A DNA stretch of 64,000 nt from NCBI GenBank assembly GCA_945639195.1, contig CALZEE010000001.1, forward strand, positions 434,001-498,000, written 5' to 3'. This document shows positions 28,087 through 37,018 of this stretch, piece after piece. Origin of the DNA: an uncultured Ignatzschineria sp. Its GTDB lineage: Bacteria > Pseudomonadota > Gammaproteobacteria > Cardiobacteriales > Wohlfahrtiimonadaceae. The notes under the pieces are model-generated. The model was not told the origin of the DNA. It searched no databases and was given only the letters and a program-made list of their open reading frames with translations. Made by a program: the position numbers and the translations under genes. Within the stretch, counting starts at the first letter, position 1. Each line of letters opens with the position of its first letter.

Positions 28087-29139
28087 ATGAGGCTTCAAGA
28101 TTCCCCGTTACTACAAAATCACCCTAGTTGGCGGACATTTCCGATCTCTGTCACTGAGCTTCGAAGTGATGATCGGGATATGGATGATGGTTATTTTCGG
28201 CTCTATACGCTCGCCTTTTTACTAGGGGGTTTTGTGTCCCTAGTGATGTTAGTTCTGTGGGGGATATTCGCTTGGACCTCAGTACTGACATGGTCTTATA
28301 CTGGATTTATCTTAGGCGCGAAGATCTGTTGGGGCGTTACAGCTGTGCTTTTGGGGGCTATTATTGTGCGCTACGTGCAGTTAAGAAGAAAGCCAAAACA
28401 AGAGCAAAAACTTTATAACCGTTTAACCGGCATTGATTGGCTCTCAAAAGAGAAGCGGGAAGCGTTACGTCTAACGTTAATCGAAGACTATGATTCTGGC
28501 TTTTGGAGTGAAACATTAGAATATTATCCGCTAGAATGGAAAGTTGCCGGAAAAGAGCATCTATTTACACGCTTTTTACTGGCTAAAGAAGCAACCTATA
28601 TCAGCTCGATGCAAAAATGGTGGTCGATAGAGCATTCCGCAGATCTTAAAAACACGATAGCTCAGTTATTAAAGGGCATGCATGCGCCTCTGTATGCCCA
28701 AGAATTGCAAAGAAATCCCGCGCTAATAGGGGAGCTTCAGAACTTAACGGCATTGCCGGACTCTTTTATTACGGCAACGGTGGCGCCTAATGGCGATTAT
28801 CCACCGATGTTGGTGTGGGCATTTGATCTACAGCGGGCGATTAATTTAGCAAGATCAGGTTATATGGCGCGTTATCTCACAGAAGATGAGGCGTGGGATT
28901 ATATCTTACGCGCTGCAGATCTTATCTATAATATATTCCCCGATCTCGATACTTACCATCAAAACTGGCTTTTAGGATGTGCTTATTGGTCGCGTAGCAC
29001 TGAGCGCGTGGCATCAATGCAGACGAGTATGATGACGCTCAAATCATGCGATTGGCCAATGATGACGTTAAAATGGCGTAAACGCCGAGAAGGGGCTTTG
29101 TCGCCGGAGATTTTAACGGGGTTTGGGCTGATAGATTAA
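28087..29139 (+). CDS. DUF1266 domain membrane protein
   Basis: 350 residues. Two membrane segments lie near the N-terminus (about 42-66 and 75-97), followed by a cytoplasmic domain. The last third matches DUF1266: PMLVWAFDLQRAINLARSGY, ARYLTEDEAWDYILRAADLI and YHQNWLLGCAYWSRS. Such domains occur in E. coli YbeU/YbeR-type proteins of unknown function and in some proteins linked to secreted effectors. The ribosome-binding site is poor (AGGTTCATTATA). It is probably linked to the preceding membrane protein. No biochemical role can be named. Confidence 0.75.
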   Translation: MRLQDSPLLQNHPSWRTFPISVTELRSDDRDMDDGYFRLYTLAFLLGGFVSLVMLVLWGIFAWTSVLTWSYTGFILGAKICWGVTAVLLGAIIVRYVQLRRKPKQEQKLYNRLTGIDWLSKEKREALRLTLIEDYDSGFWSETLEYYPLEWKVAGKEHLFTRFLLAKEATYISSMQKWWSIEHSADLKNTIAQLLKGMHAPLYAQELQRNPALIGELQNLTALPDSFITATVAPNGDYPPMLVWAFDLQRAINLARSGYMARYLTEDEAWDYILRAADLIYNIFPDLDTYHQNWLLGCAYWSRSTERVASMQTSMMTLKSCDWPMMTLKWRKRREGALSPEILTGFGLID

Positions 29140-29239
29140 GCGATCCTTTTAAAACATTTGGTACGATGTTCGTTGTGCGATGATCATCATTGTTCATGAG
29201 CCGTATCGTATTCAACAGATGATTGATCGTGGCTCATCA

Positions 29240-30001
29240 TTAATCTTGTTGTGATTTTTTCGTCGCAATCACGCATTGATAAACGCCCCCAAAAATGGAT
29301 TCTTTCTGCCAGTGATATTGTGCTTTATGGGTTGCAAAGCTCTCGATCTCATTTTCCCAGATTTCGTTAGAAAAGGGTTCAAGCGTACGATTGACGAGCT
29401 GTAATATGGCTCTGAAAGGTTGCCAGTACCATTTGGGTTTATGGTAATCAACAAAGATTGCTTTACCGCCGGGTTTCATATTTTGAAGCATTCTATCGAC
29501 GACGGCGCACTTTTTATCGCTTGGTACTTCATGGAGAAGCATAAAGCTACAGACAAGATCGAAGGTTTCAGGATGATCAAAGTCGGCAGCATCGGATTGC
29601 GTGATATGACTGTTTTTAAAAGGGGCAAGTTTGGCATAAGCTTGTGATAGCTGGCCGGGCGTACAATCAGTGAGATGAAACTCCCCCGATTCGCCACATT
29701 TTTTAGCAACTTTTTGGACTAATGTACCGTAGACATGGGCGACTTGCCATACTTTCATCCCAGGCTCTACTTGATCTAAATAGCGATTCATTAATCGTCC
29801 GGCATTGAGAAACAGTAAGACCCAAACGATCCATTGGTGATCGAGCCTTTTGATGCTTTTAGGATCGAGATATGCCCAGTTATAGACGGATTTTAAATAT
29901 TGCGGAACTGCTTTAGGGTCATATTCTGGTATGTTGTTGATGGATTGATGTTTGCTCTCATCCTTGGTTGTTACGTCTTTGATATGAATCTTTTGGGTCA
30001 T
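29240..30001 (-). CDS. rquA: Rhodoquinone biosynthesis protein RquA
   Basis: 253 residues of the RquA family, a relative of class I methyltransferases that swaps the 2-methoxy group of ubiquinone for an amino group, giving rhodoquinone. The RquA signatures are in order: VPQYLKSVYNWAYLDP (32-47), VAHVYG (87-92) in place of the usual glycine-rich SAM loop, LLHEVP (155-160), VDYHKPKWYWQPFR (184-197), LEPF (207-210) and FGGVYQ (237-242). Rhodoquinone carries electrons to fumarate reductase under low oxygen. The gene lies just after the cydAB terminator on the same strand, fitting a low-oxygen respiratory theme. Alternative: an ordinary UbiE-like methyltransferase, less likely given the altered SAM motif. 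Confidence 0.87.
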   Translation of the reverse strand: MTQKIHIKDVTTKDESKHQSINNIPEYDPKAVPQYLKSVYNWAYLDPKSIKRLDHQWIVWVLLFLNAGRLMNRYLDQVEPGMKVWQVAHVYGTLVQKVAKKCGESGEFHLTDCTPGQLSQAYAKLAPFKNSHITQSDAADFDHPETFDLVCSFMLLHEVPSDKKCAVVDRMLQNMKPGGKAIFVDYHKPKWYWQPFRAILQLVNRTLEPFSNEIWENEIESFATHKAQYHWQKESIFGGVYQCVIATKKSQQD

Positions 30002-30254
30002 AATATCTCCTTATGATGAGTAAACGAAAAGCGTGTGGTTATTTGATGTTGGATCGACATCGATGCGCTATAACCTTATCTCTTCAGTATATCGGGCTAA
30101 CAATAGGGGAGCTAGGATGCAATTGATGAGAATCTTGATTGAAGAGGCTTGAAGTGATTGTTGATTTTTGGCCTTGAAGTTTGTGTTTTGGAGCAACGAA
30201 ACTCATAACGATGTAGATATGCATAGATGGGATATGGCAAGCGATCTGTGAGAT

Positions 30255-30286
30255 AAAAAAAGAGCACTTCCGTAGAAGTGCTCTTT
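30255..30286 (-). terminator. Intrinsic terminator of cydA-cydB
   Basis: The 11-bp arms AAAGAGCACTT and AAGTGCTCTTT have a 6-base loop and seven A/T next to them on the minus-strand exit side. It lies 19 bp past the cydB stop. Confidence 0.9.
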
Positions 30287-30304
30287 CATGCGAACGCTTA
30301 TTAA

Positions 30305-31312
30305 TTAATAACCAGAACCATGGCTTGTGATTTTTCCTTGGAAGATCTTATGCACATAGAATGTGTAAAGTAAGATCAACGGGAGAACAATCGCAACCCC
30401 CCAGAGTGTGAAGATCAGTGATTTAGGCGCAGCACTTGCTTCCCAAATTGTTAACTCTCCGAGAATAATATCTGGGAAGAGGCTGTATCCGAAACCAATG
30501 AAGGTACAAAGAACAATGAGTACCGCGAAAAGATAAGGTACCCAGTCACGTTTGAATGTCGTGTCATTCTCGATGAATTTCAGTGTTTTGAAGATCACCA
30601 TGGCTAAGAGTAAACATGCCAAAGGAATGGGTGCAAGATAGACGATGTTCGGGAAAGAGAACCATTTTGCGTAAACGATAGGGCTTGTATACGGCATTGC
30701 TAAAGAGACAAGCACGATCGTAATAAATGCCAGGAAGATCGAGTGTCTAATTGCTTTTACTGCAAAGAGTCTGATTTTTCCGTCAGATTTAAAGACGAGC
30801 CATGCTGAGCCTAAAAGCGCATAACCAAAACAAACGGCAACGCCAATACAGAGCGCAAATACCCAGTTTGCTGGTGTATGTTTAAGACCTGTCGCATAAA
30901 GACCAATCATTACACCTTGTGACATTGTTGCAAGGTATGAGCCAAAGCAGAAGAGCTTATCCCAGAGGGGTTGGCGATGTTTTTGCGCAGTGTTTCTAAA
31001 GTCGAAAGCAGCGCCGCGTAGAATAAGACCGGCGAGCATTAAGACCGTAGGAATATAGAGCGCAACGAGAATATCACCATATGCTTTTGGGAAGGCGATA
31101 AAGATAACGCCAATCCCAAGAACAATCCAGGTTTCATTTGCATCCCAGAAAGGGTCAATTGTTGCGACCATTTTGTCGCGATCTTCCCGTTCTTTAATGA
31201 AGGGGAAAAGGATACCAACGCCTAAGTCATAACCATCAAAGATGATATAGAAGAAGACAGCAGCCATCATCAGACCGGCATATATAATGGGTAAAATTGT
31301 AGCAGCATCCAT
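30305..31312 (-). CDS. cydB: Cytochrome bd quinol oxidase subunit II
   Basis: 335 residues, polytopic, with about eight or nine membrane segments. The N-terminus IIYAGLMMAAVFFYIIFDGYDLGVGILFP and the conserved WDANETWIVLGIGVIFIAFPKAY block identify CydB/CioB. With CydA it forms the inner-membrane oxidase that reduces oxygen to water with quinol. It starts 2 bp after the cydA stop, so the two are translationally close. No CydX-like small ORF follows; the terminator begins 19 bp later. Confidence 0.95.
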   Translation of the reverse strand: MDAATILPIIYAGLMMAAVFFYIIFDGYDLGVGILFPFIKEREDRDKMVATIDPFWDANETWIVLGIGVIFIAFPKAYGDILVALYIPTVLMLAGLILRGAAFDFRNTAQKHRQPLWDKLFCFGSYLATMSQGVMIGLYATGLKHTPANWVFALCIGVAVCFGYALLGSAWLVFKSDGKIRLFAVKAIRHSIFLAFITIVLVSLAMPYTSPIVYAKWFSFPNIVYLAPIPLACLLLAMVIFKTLKFIENDTTFKRDWVPYLFAVLIVLCTFIGFGYSLFPDIILGELTIWEASAAPKSLIFTLWGVAIVLPLILLYTFYVHKIFQGKITSHGSGY

Positions 31313-31314
31313 AG

Positions 31315-32643
31315 TTACGCTCCTTGTTTTTCTGCAGCGATATTGTTTTTAATCGTTTTATTTGTCATGTAGTAGAGCACTGAGAGGTAGCTCACAAGGA
31401 CAAAAATGTAAATTAAACAGTAGATAATCAGGGAAGGAATCATGAGCGATACGCCATGATCTGCAGCTGTTTCTGCGGTGGTAACGAGTCCGTAAACCAT
31501 CCATGGTTGACGACCAATTTCTGTTGTAAACCAGCCAAAGAGTACCGCAATCCATCCAGAGAAGGTCATGCCAAAGATAAAGCGGAGCATTTTAGGACCA
31601 ATTTCTTTACGGCGCATTAACTGAACGGCACCAATCCAAGAAGCAAGGAGCATTAATCCCCCGACAGCGACCATGATTCTAAAGCTCCAGAAAACGATGG
31701 CAACAGGCGGATGGTGTTCAAATTCATTAAGCCCTTTAACTTCACCATCTAATGAGTGCGTTAAAATCAAGCTACCAAGATGGGGAATTTCAAGTGCAAA
31801 GTCATTGCTACGGGTTGCTTCATTAGGGAATGCAATCACATTAAATGCAGCCGGAGATTCAGTTTCCCAAATGGCTTCAATCGCGGCAAGTTTATCGGGT
31901 TGATGTTTAAGAACGAGTAAGCCTGATAAATCTCCTACAAAAATCTGGATAGGGATCAAGATAGAGGCAACGATGATTCCCACATTGAGTGATTTACGAG
32001 TAGCACCAGAAGGGTCGCCTTTCATAATTTTATACGCCGAGATTCCTGCCACTAAGAATGCTGCAGTGAGTCCTGAAGCAAGCATCATATGTGCAAGGCG
32101 AACGGTAAATGAAGGGTTGAAGATCGCATCCCACCAGCTGGTAACATGCACAACGCCATCGACCATTTCATAGCCTGCGGGGGTTTGCATCCATGAGTTG
32201 AGGGCAATGATCCAAAATGCCGAGAAAGAAGTCCCAACTGCCACTAAGAATGTTGCAAGATTATGAATAAAGGGAGAGACACGTTTTTGACCAAAGAGCA
32301 TTACGCCTAGGAAGGTCGCTTCTAAGAAGAATGCGGTAAGGACTTCATATCCGAGTAATGGACCTGCGATGTTCCCGATTTTTTCCATATATCCTGGCCA
32401 GTTTGTACCAAACTGGAAGCTCATCGTAACACCGGTAACAACACCAATTGCAAAACTGAGGGCGAAGATTTTTACCCAAAAGTTGTAAGCATTGAGCCAC
32501 TGCACATTATTGGTTTTTTCATAACGCAATTTAAAAAACAGCAGTATCCACGCTAATGCAATATTGATGCTGGGGAAGAGAATGTGAAAAGAGATATTGA
32601 TAGCGAACTGAATTCGCGCAAGTACTATAGGATCGAGTTCCAT
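31315..32643 (-). CDS. cydA: Cytochrome bd quinol oxidase subunit I, short Q-loop (CioA-like)
   Basis: 442 residues against 522 in E. coli CydA. The difference is in the periplasmic quinol-binding Q-loop, so it belongs to the short-loop group that includes cyanide-insensitive CioA. Haem ligands are visible: His20 in NISFHILFP, the His of VRLAHMMLASG, and the conserved GRQPWMVYG region. The quinol-binding KHQPDKLAAIEAIWET is intact. The candidate promoter at 32681-32709 drives cydA-cydB. It is a low-oxygen terminal oxidase that would take electrons from ubiquinol or menaquinol. Confidence 0.95.
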   Translation of the reverse strand: MELDPIVLARIQFAINISFHILFPSINIALAWILLFFKLRYEKTNNVQWLNAYNFWVKIFALSFAIGVVTGVTMSFQFGTNWPGYMEKIGNIAGPLLGYEVLTAFFLEATFLGVMLFGQKRVSPFIHNLATFLVAVGTSFSAFWIIALNSWMQTPAGYEMVDGVVHVTSWWDAIFNPSFTVRLAHMMLASGLTAAFLVAGISAYKIMKGDPSGATRKSLNVGIIVASILIPIQIFVGDLSGLLVLKHQPDKLAAIEAIWETESPAAFNVIAFPNEATRSNDFALEIPHLGSLILTHSLDGEVKGLNEFEHHPPVAIVFWSFRIMVAVGGLMLLASWIGAVQLMRRKEIGPKMLRFIFGMTFSGWIAVLFGWFTTEIGRQPWMVYGLVTTAETAADHGVSLMIPSLIIYCLIYIFVLVSYLSVLYYMTNKTIKNNIAAEKQGA

Positions 32644-32680
32644 ATAAAGCCCTTTTAGTGACAGGAGAATGAACGCCTAT

Positions 32681-32709
32681 ATTATAGGCTATTTTTTTAG
32701 CAATTCTAA
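32681..32709 (-). promoter_or_regulatory. Candidate promoter of cydA-cydB
   Basis: The minus strand has TTAGAA, 17 bp, then TATAAT, about 38 bp before the cydA start. I found no convincing FNR or ArcA box beside it. Confidence 0.6.
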
Positions 32710-32855
32710 TCATTTGGAGATAATAATTTTACCTTGTTTACAAAATGATAAGGATGTGTATTTATTTTTATATTATGGTTATTTATTAACTTTTTAGTGG
32801 AAAAAAGATTAAGCAGTAGTGACTTAAAGAGAGCGATGCGCTTATGTGTGAAACA

Positions 32856-32864
32856 TGCGATAAT
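32856..32864 (+). promoter_or_regulatory. Candidate extended -10 promoter of rlmB
   Basis: TGCGATAAT fits an extended -10 element (TGn plus GATAAT), 37 bp before the rlmB start. No matching -35 is seen. Confidence 0.35.
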
Positions 32865-32900
32865 TGATCACTGAATTTTTTTAAGAGAGACAACAAAAAG

Positions 32901-33638
32901 ATGGCGCAAGAGTGGATTTATGGGTTTCATGCAGTTGAAGCTGCGATTAGAGAAGATCGTGTTACTAGAGTGATGTTAGATCCTTCTAGAAAAGATAAGC
33001 GAATGCATGATCTATATAACCTATTGGAAGAGTTTCATATTCATCCTGAAAGAGTTGATGCACAGACGATTGAGAGAATGGTGCAAGACTCTCGACATCA
33101 AGGAGTCATTGCCTTGATTGAAGTGCGTGGTGCAGAGAGTGAGGATTTTCTCTATAAACTGTTAGATGGATTAGAAAATCATCCTTTCTTACTGATCTTA
33201 GACGAAGTACAAGATCCCCATAATGTGGGTGCATGCTTAAGAAGTGCTGAGGCATTTGGGGTTGATGCGGTCATTGTTCCTAAAGATAACGCCTGCTCTT
33301 TAACACCGATTGTCCGTAAAGTATCGAGTGGTAGTTCTGAAAGAATCCCGTTTATTGAGGTAACAAATCTTTCAAGAATGCTCGATAAGATTAAAGAACG
33401 TGGTATCTGGGTAACAGGGCTCGCTGGTGGTGGAGAAGGAACAATCTTCAGTGCTGACTTAAGAGGGCCTATTGCGATTGTGATGGGATCAGAAGGCTCA
33501 GGTATTCGTCATTTAACGGAAAAGAAATGTGACTTTATTGTGAAGATTCCGATGGAAGGCGAGATTGAAAGCCTCAACGTTTCTGTGGCAACGGGTGTAA
33601 CGTTAGCAGAAGCATATCGTCAGCGTCATAGCTTATAA
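32901..33638 (+). CDS. rlmB: 23S rRNA (guanosine2251-2'-O)-methyltransferase RlmB
   Basis: 245 residues of a SpoU/TrmH-type SPOUT enzyme that 2'-O-methylates G2251 in the peptidyl-transferase P loop. It has IYGFHAVEAAIRED at the N-terminus, LDEVQDPHNVGACLRSAEAFGVDAV (motif 1), the IVMGSEGSGI loop (motif 2) and IPMEGEIESLNVSVATGV (motif 3). These are the RlmB signatures. In E. coli it follows rnr; here it stands alone, divergent from cydA, and ends at the terminator at 33707-33757. Confidence 0.96.
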   Translation: MAQEWIYGFHAVEAAIREDRVTRVMLDPSRKDKRMHDLYNLLEEFHIHPERVDAQTIERMVQDSRHQGVIALIEVRGAESEDFLYKLLDGLENHPFLLILDEVQDPHNVGACLRSAEAFGVDAVIVPKDNACSLTPIVRKVSSGSSERIPFIEVTNLSRMLDKIKERGIWVTGLAGGGEGTIFSADLRGPIAIVMGSEGSGIRHLTEKKCDFIVKIPMEGEIESLNVSVATGVTLAEAYRQRHSL

Positions 33639-33706
33639 GTTGTATCAGACCGATTAGGGTAATCATAAAATCGCATAATTTGTTGTTTTATGAATAAGTG
33701 AAACGT

Positions 33707-33757
33707 AAAAAAATGCCAAGCCTTGTGATCTATATCATTTGGCTTGGCATTTTTTAT
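33707..33757 (+). terminator. Strong intrinsic terminator of rlmB
   Basis: The 15-bp perfect arms AAAAAATGCCAAGCC and GGCTTGGCATTTTTT with an 18-base loop are flanked by A and T runs; it may also serve the convergent minus-strand gene. Confidence 0.9.
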
Positions 33758-33868
33758 TTGTTTCAGTTTATTGTTCGTTGACTACGACATATCTCATCTC
33801 ACGATGAGAAATGATAGCCATGAAGTAGATCACTTTTCACTCAATGGATAGCAGTGGTCAAAAATTGA

Positions 33869-34126
33869 TTAGTCTGGTACTTGGCGTTGATAACGCTGTG
33901 CTTCGTCGTGGGCTCTATCGTCTTTTTCACGCTGAGAGTTTGGACGAAGAAATGTGTAGGCAATAAAGCCTGTGAACCAAATTAAGAATCCAAAAGGTAC
34001 AACCATTGTGACAAGATAGAGTCCAATTTGTTGATTACCAAAAATCAACATAGGGATTCCAATTAATGTCCCAAGAACACTAGCGATCATTCCTGCATAG
34101 AAGAGAAATTTATTGAGTGCGAGCAT
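33869..34126 (-). CDS. Small two-segment membrane protein, unknown function
   Basis: 85 residues. Two membrane segments are likely at about 7-28 and 35-58, followed by a charged, hydrophilic tail (SQREKDDRAHDEAQRYQRQ). I do not recognise a family. The reading frame has normal codon use, and an AGG lies about nine bases before the ATG. It follows ghrA on the same strand by 106 bp with a hairpin between them, and converges on rlmB. Probably a real gene, but no function can be given. Confidence 0.6.
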   Translation of the reverse strand: MLALNKFLFYAGMIASVLGTLIGIPMLIFGNQQIGLYLVTMVVPFGFLIWFTGFIAYTFLRPNSQREKDDRAHDEAQRYQRQVPD

Positions 34127-34232
34127 AGTAATAACCTAAATTTGCTAATGATTAAAAGAGAGTTTAGAAATCAGGGGTCCTTCCTAAAACAATGAAGAAC
34201 CCGACCTCAATGAGCGTTAATATACCATAGTT

Positions 34233-35168
34233 CTAGTACTCTTTTTCGAGATCAATCAAATTAAGTGCAGCTTGGTTTTGTTTAATCCGTTGAATATTTT
34301 CAATCACTTGTTCTGACGCTGTCCGCGGATTAGTGGCAGCCGCGATATGCGGGGTAATCTCAATACGAGATTCTTTCCAGAAGGGATGAGATTTTGGCAA
34401 TGGCTCTTCTCTAAAGACATCTAGTAGCGCTCCAGAAATCTGACCGCTCTCAAGTGCTGTTAAGAGATCTGCCTCCACAAGATGCTCGCCTCTTGCCGGG
34501 TTAATAAGAAACGCACCGGTGTTAAGCTGCGCAAAAAGATTAATATTGAGGATGTCTGTGGTCTCTTTAGTGAGAGGTAACAGGCAGATTAAAACGTCCA
34601 AGCCTTTAGCAAAGTCATAGAGCGCATCATTGCCGGCAAAGCTTTGAATGCCGGGGATCGATTTCTCGCTACGCGCCCAGCCTCGAAGATTGGTAAAACC
34701 ATTTTGTAAGAGTGATGCCGCAACGGCGCCACCGAGTTCACCCAAGCCTAAAATTCCAATCGCAAAGTCTTCATGGAAATGGCGCGATTGCGGCGACCAT
34801 TCGAGTGCAGATTTAAACGAGGCATATTGCCTAAACTTACGAAATGCCGAAAGCACGCCATAAAGAGAATATTCACTCATCTGTACGGACATATCGGTAT
34901 CGATAATACGCGCAATGGGGACACTTTTATTGAGATCAGGACATTTAATAATGTGATCTACGCCCATGCCGAGAGATTGGGTGAGTTTAAGATTTGTTAG
35001 TGAAGGGAAGATACCTTGCGGAGGTTTCCATGCCAGAACGACATCGATTGATGCCGGATCATAGGCTTCATCTAAGCCGTAGATCGTCAAAGAGGGATCA
35101 ACCTTGGCAAACTCTTCTCGCCAGCGGTTAATCCCTCTCTCTGTTTCTGTAAAATAAAGAATATTCAT
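34233..35168 (-). CDS. ghrA: Glyoxylate/hydroxypyruvate reductase A
   Basis: 311 residues of an NAD(P)-dependent D-2-hydroxyacid dehydrogenase. The GhrA type is shown by the opening NILYFTETERGINRWREEF and VLAWKPPQGIFPSLTNLKLTQSLGMGVDHI. The dinucleotide fold is ILGLGELGGAVAASL, followed by the catalytic Arg in NPARGEHLVEADLL, the Glu in VFREEPLP and the His in ITPHIAA. It reduces glyoxylate and hydroxypyruvate. It contains one TGCCGGCA word (34631-34638). Confidence 0.92.
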   Translation of the reverse strand: MNILYFTETERGINRWREEFAKVDPSLTIYGLDEAYDPASIDVVLAWKPPQGIFPSLTNLKLTQSLGMGVDHIIKCPDLNKSVPIARIIDTDMSVQMSEYSLYGVLSAFRKFRQYASFKSALEWSPQSRHFHEDFAIGILGLGELGGAVAASLLQNGFTNLRGWARSEKSIPGIQSFAGNDALYDFAKGLDVLICLLPLTKETTDILNINLFAQLNTGAFLINPARGEHLVEADLLTALESGQISGALLDVFREEPLPKSHPFWKESRIEITPHIAAATNPRTASEQVIENIQRIKQNQAALNLIDLEKEY

Positions 35169-35240
35169 GCGTATCTCTCCCTTTAGTTGATAAGCCCTTT
35201 ATACAATATGTAGGCTTTAGGGAGAGTATAGCAGGCGATT

Positions 35241-35672
35241 TTATTCCTTACTACGGCCCTCTTTTAAGAGGTCACGAATTTCCCCTAAGAGAACTTCTTC
35301 TTGGGTTGGTGCTGGAACAGCAGGAGCAGCCGCAGCAGCTTCTGCTGCTTTATCTTCTTTTTCACGGAGTTTTGTAATCACGCGAATTGCAACGAAGATA
35401 GAGAAGGCGACAATAATAAAGTCAAAGATGTTTTGGATGAACATACCGTAGTTAAGGATCACCGCGGGATCATCACCGATAGCATCTTTTAAAGTCAATG
35501 AGAAATCCTTAAAGTCGATTCCACCAAGGAGAAGACCAAGGGGGGGCATAATGATGTCTGCCACTAATGATGAGACGATTTTGTTGAATGCTGCCCCGAT
35601 GATAACCCCGACAGCAAGGTCAATCACATTACCGCGCATTGCGAATGCTTTAAATTCTTGAATAAATTTCAT
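35241..35672 (-). CDS. mscL: Large-conductance mechanosensitive channel MscL
   Basis: 143 residues. The gating segment [23 protein letters not shown] and the conserved [21 protein letters not shown], then the second membrane segment after [20 protein letters not shown], identify MscL. The alanine-rich linker ([12 protein letters not shown]) leads to the C-terminal helix [11 protein letters not shown]. It is a pentameric emergency valve for osmotic down-shock. The gene is single, with an AGGATTTAACC leader before the ATG. Confidence 0.97.
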   Translation of the reverse strand: MKFIQEFKAFAMRGNVIDLAVGVIIGAAFNKIVSSLVADIIMPPLGLLLGGIDFKDFSLTLKDAIGDDPAVILNYGMFIQNIFDFIIVAFSIFVAIRVITKLREKEDKAAEAAAAAPAVPAPTQEEVLLGEIRDLLKEGRSKE

Positions 35673-36091
35673 GGTTAAATCCTTTCAAATGAAGAGATGA
35701 GTTTTAATAAAAGTGTTCAAAGGTCTTCGTGGCATTTTGAGGGGAGTCAATATTGGGGGGAATCGATAAATTCGGCCGATATAAACACTCTCAAATCGAG
35801 CATCCTTCTTGAGAACATTAAAAAAATAAAATATAAACAACGCATTTAAGTCTTAATCTTCTAAAGATTGATGATCGTACTCTAAAGCCAATTGATTTTT
35901 CAGGGGGAATCATACCTTATTTCAAGCAGATATTTAAGTGTTAATTGACAATAATTGACTATAGGGCGTGAGAAAAGGCGATAAATTGAGAAAAAATAGA
36001 GGTATAACAGGCGTTCTTTTGAAAAAAATAATTGACGCAAATGGGTGTATAAGCCAAATTAGTAAGGCTAAATACAAAGGAGGCGTTTTAA
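35673..36091. other. 419-bp non-coding region between divergent mscL and the carbamate kinase gene
   Basis: AT-rich with no clear hairpin terminator. TTGACG occurs at 36032-36037, but the only -10 at the right spacing is weak. I cannot define an ArgR box. No ORF with a ribosome-binding site stands out. Confidence 0.35.
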
Positions 36092-37018
36092 ATGAAAATC
36101 GTAGTCGCGTTAGGTGGTAACGCACTAGGCAATAGTGTGAGTGAGCAAGAGCAAATTTTAGAATCAACCGTTGTTCCGATTGTGGATCTAATGGCTGAAG
36201 GACATGATCTTGTTTTGGCACATGGAAATGGGCCGCAAGTAGGAATGATTAAGCTTGCCATGGATACGGCAGAGAAAGCCCTCGGGAAAGAAGGCGTGCC
36301 GATTACTGAATGTGGCGCTATGAGCCAAGGCTATATCGGTTATCACTTACAACGATTTTTACGAGATGAACTTCATAGGCGCAATATCGATAAGGAAGTT
36401 GTGACGATTGTTACAGAAGTCTTAGTCGATAGTGAAGACCCGGCATTTAAATCTCCCAAAAAACCGATCGGTTCTTTCTACACGAAAGAAGAAGCGGATA
36501 AGCTTGTTGATGCAGGTTACCCGGTTATGGAAGATGCAGGACGCGGTTATCGTATTGTGGTGGCATCGCCGCAACCGCAAGAAATCGTACAGATTAAAAC
36601 CATCAAAAACCTCATTAATGCCGGAGAATTGGTTATTACCGTGGGCGGCGGTGGGATTCCTGTCGCAAGAGAGAATGGCAAAACCGTAGGTAAGCTTGCG
36701 GTAATCGACAAAGACTTTGCTTCTGCCAAACTTGCAGACCAAATCGATGCAGATCTTTTAATGATTTTAACGGCTGTGGAGAAGGCGGCGATTAACTTTG
36801 GTAAGCCTGATCAAGCAGATATCTCAGAGATGACTTACGCCGAAGCAGAAAAGTACATTGAATCAGGGGAATTTGCACCAGGCTCAATGCTTCCTAAGAT
36901 TCGTGCCGCGATGGAGTTTGTGAAAAGTAATCCGACGAAAAAGGCACTCATTACCTCACTTGAAAAAGCGAAAGAGGGCTTTAGAGGCGAAACAGGGACT
37001 TGGCTTCGTTACGAGTAG
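36092..37018 (+). CDS. arcC: Carbamate kinase
   Basis: 308 residues of the amino-acid-kinase fold enzyme that makes ATP from carbamoyl phosphate and ADP. Signatures are KIVVALGGNALG, LAHGNGPQVGMI, GAMSQGYIGYHL, VVASPQPQEIVQ, TVGGGGIPVARENG, VIDKDFASAKLA and GSMLPKIRAAMEFV. The AAGGAGGCGTTTTAA site is excellent. The usual partners arcA (arginine deiminase), arcB and arcD are absent, so the source of carbamoyl phosphate must be encoded elsewhere, or it serves allantoin, agmatine or cyanate routes. It is single, with its own terminator. Confidence 0.95.
   Translation: MKIVVALGGNALGNSVSEQEQILESTVVPIVDLMAEGHDLVLAHGNGPQVGMIKLAMDTAEKALGKEGVPITECGAMSQGYIGYHLQRFLRDELHRRNIDKEVVTIVTEVLVDSEDPAFKSPKKPIGSFYTKEEADKLVDAGYPVMEDAGRGYRIVVASPQPQEIVQIKTIKNLINAGELVITVGGGGIPVARENGKTVGKLAVIDKDFASAKLADQIDADLLMILTAVEKAAINFGKPDQADISEMTYAEAEKYIESGEFAPGSMLPKIRAAMEFVKSNPTKKALITSLEKAKEGFRGETGTWLRYE

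Noticed and set aside
32644..32900. FNR or ArcA site between cydA and rlmB
   Set aside because: One half-site-like TTGATCA near 32863 lacks the second half at the right spacing.
34175..34202. Hairpin between ghrA and the small membrane-protein gene
   Set aside because: A 9-bp stem with one G-T exists on the minus strand (GGGTTCTTC with GAAGGACCC), but no T-run follows, so I do not call it a terminator.
35200..35240. Possible hairpin near the mscL stop
   Set aside because: AAGCC and GGCTT can pair over only 5 bp and there is no T-run.
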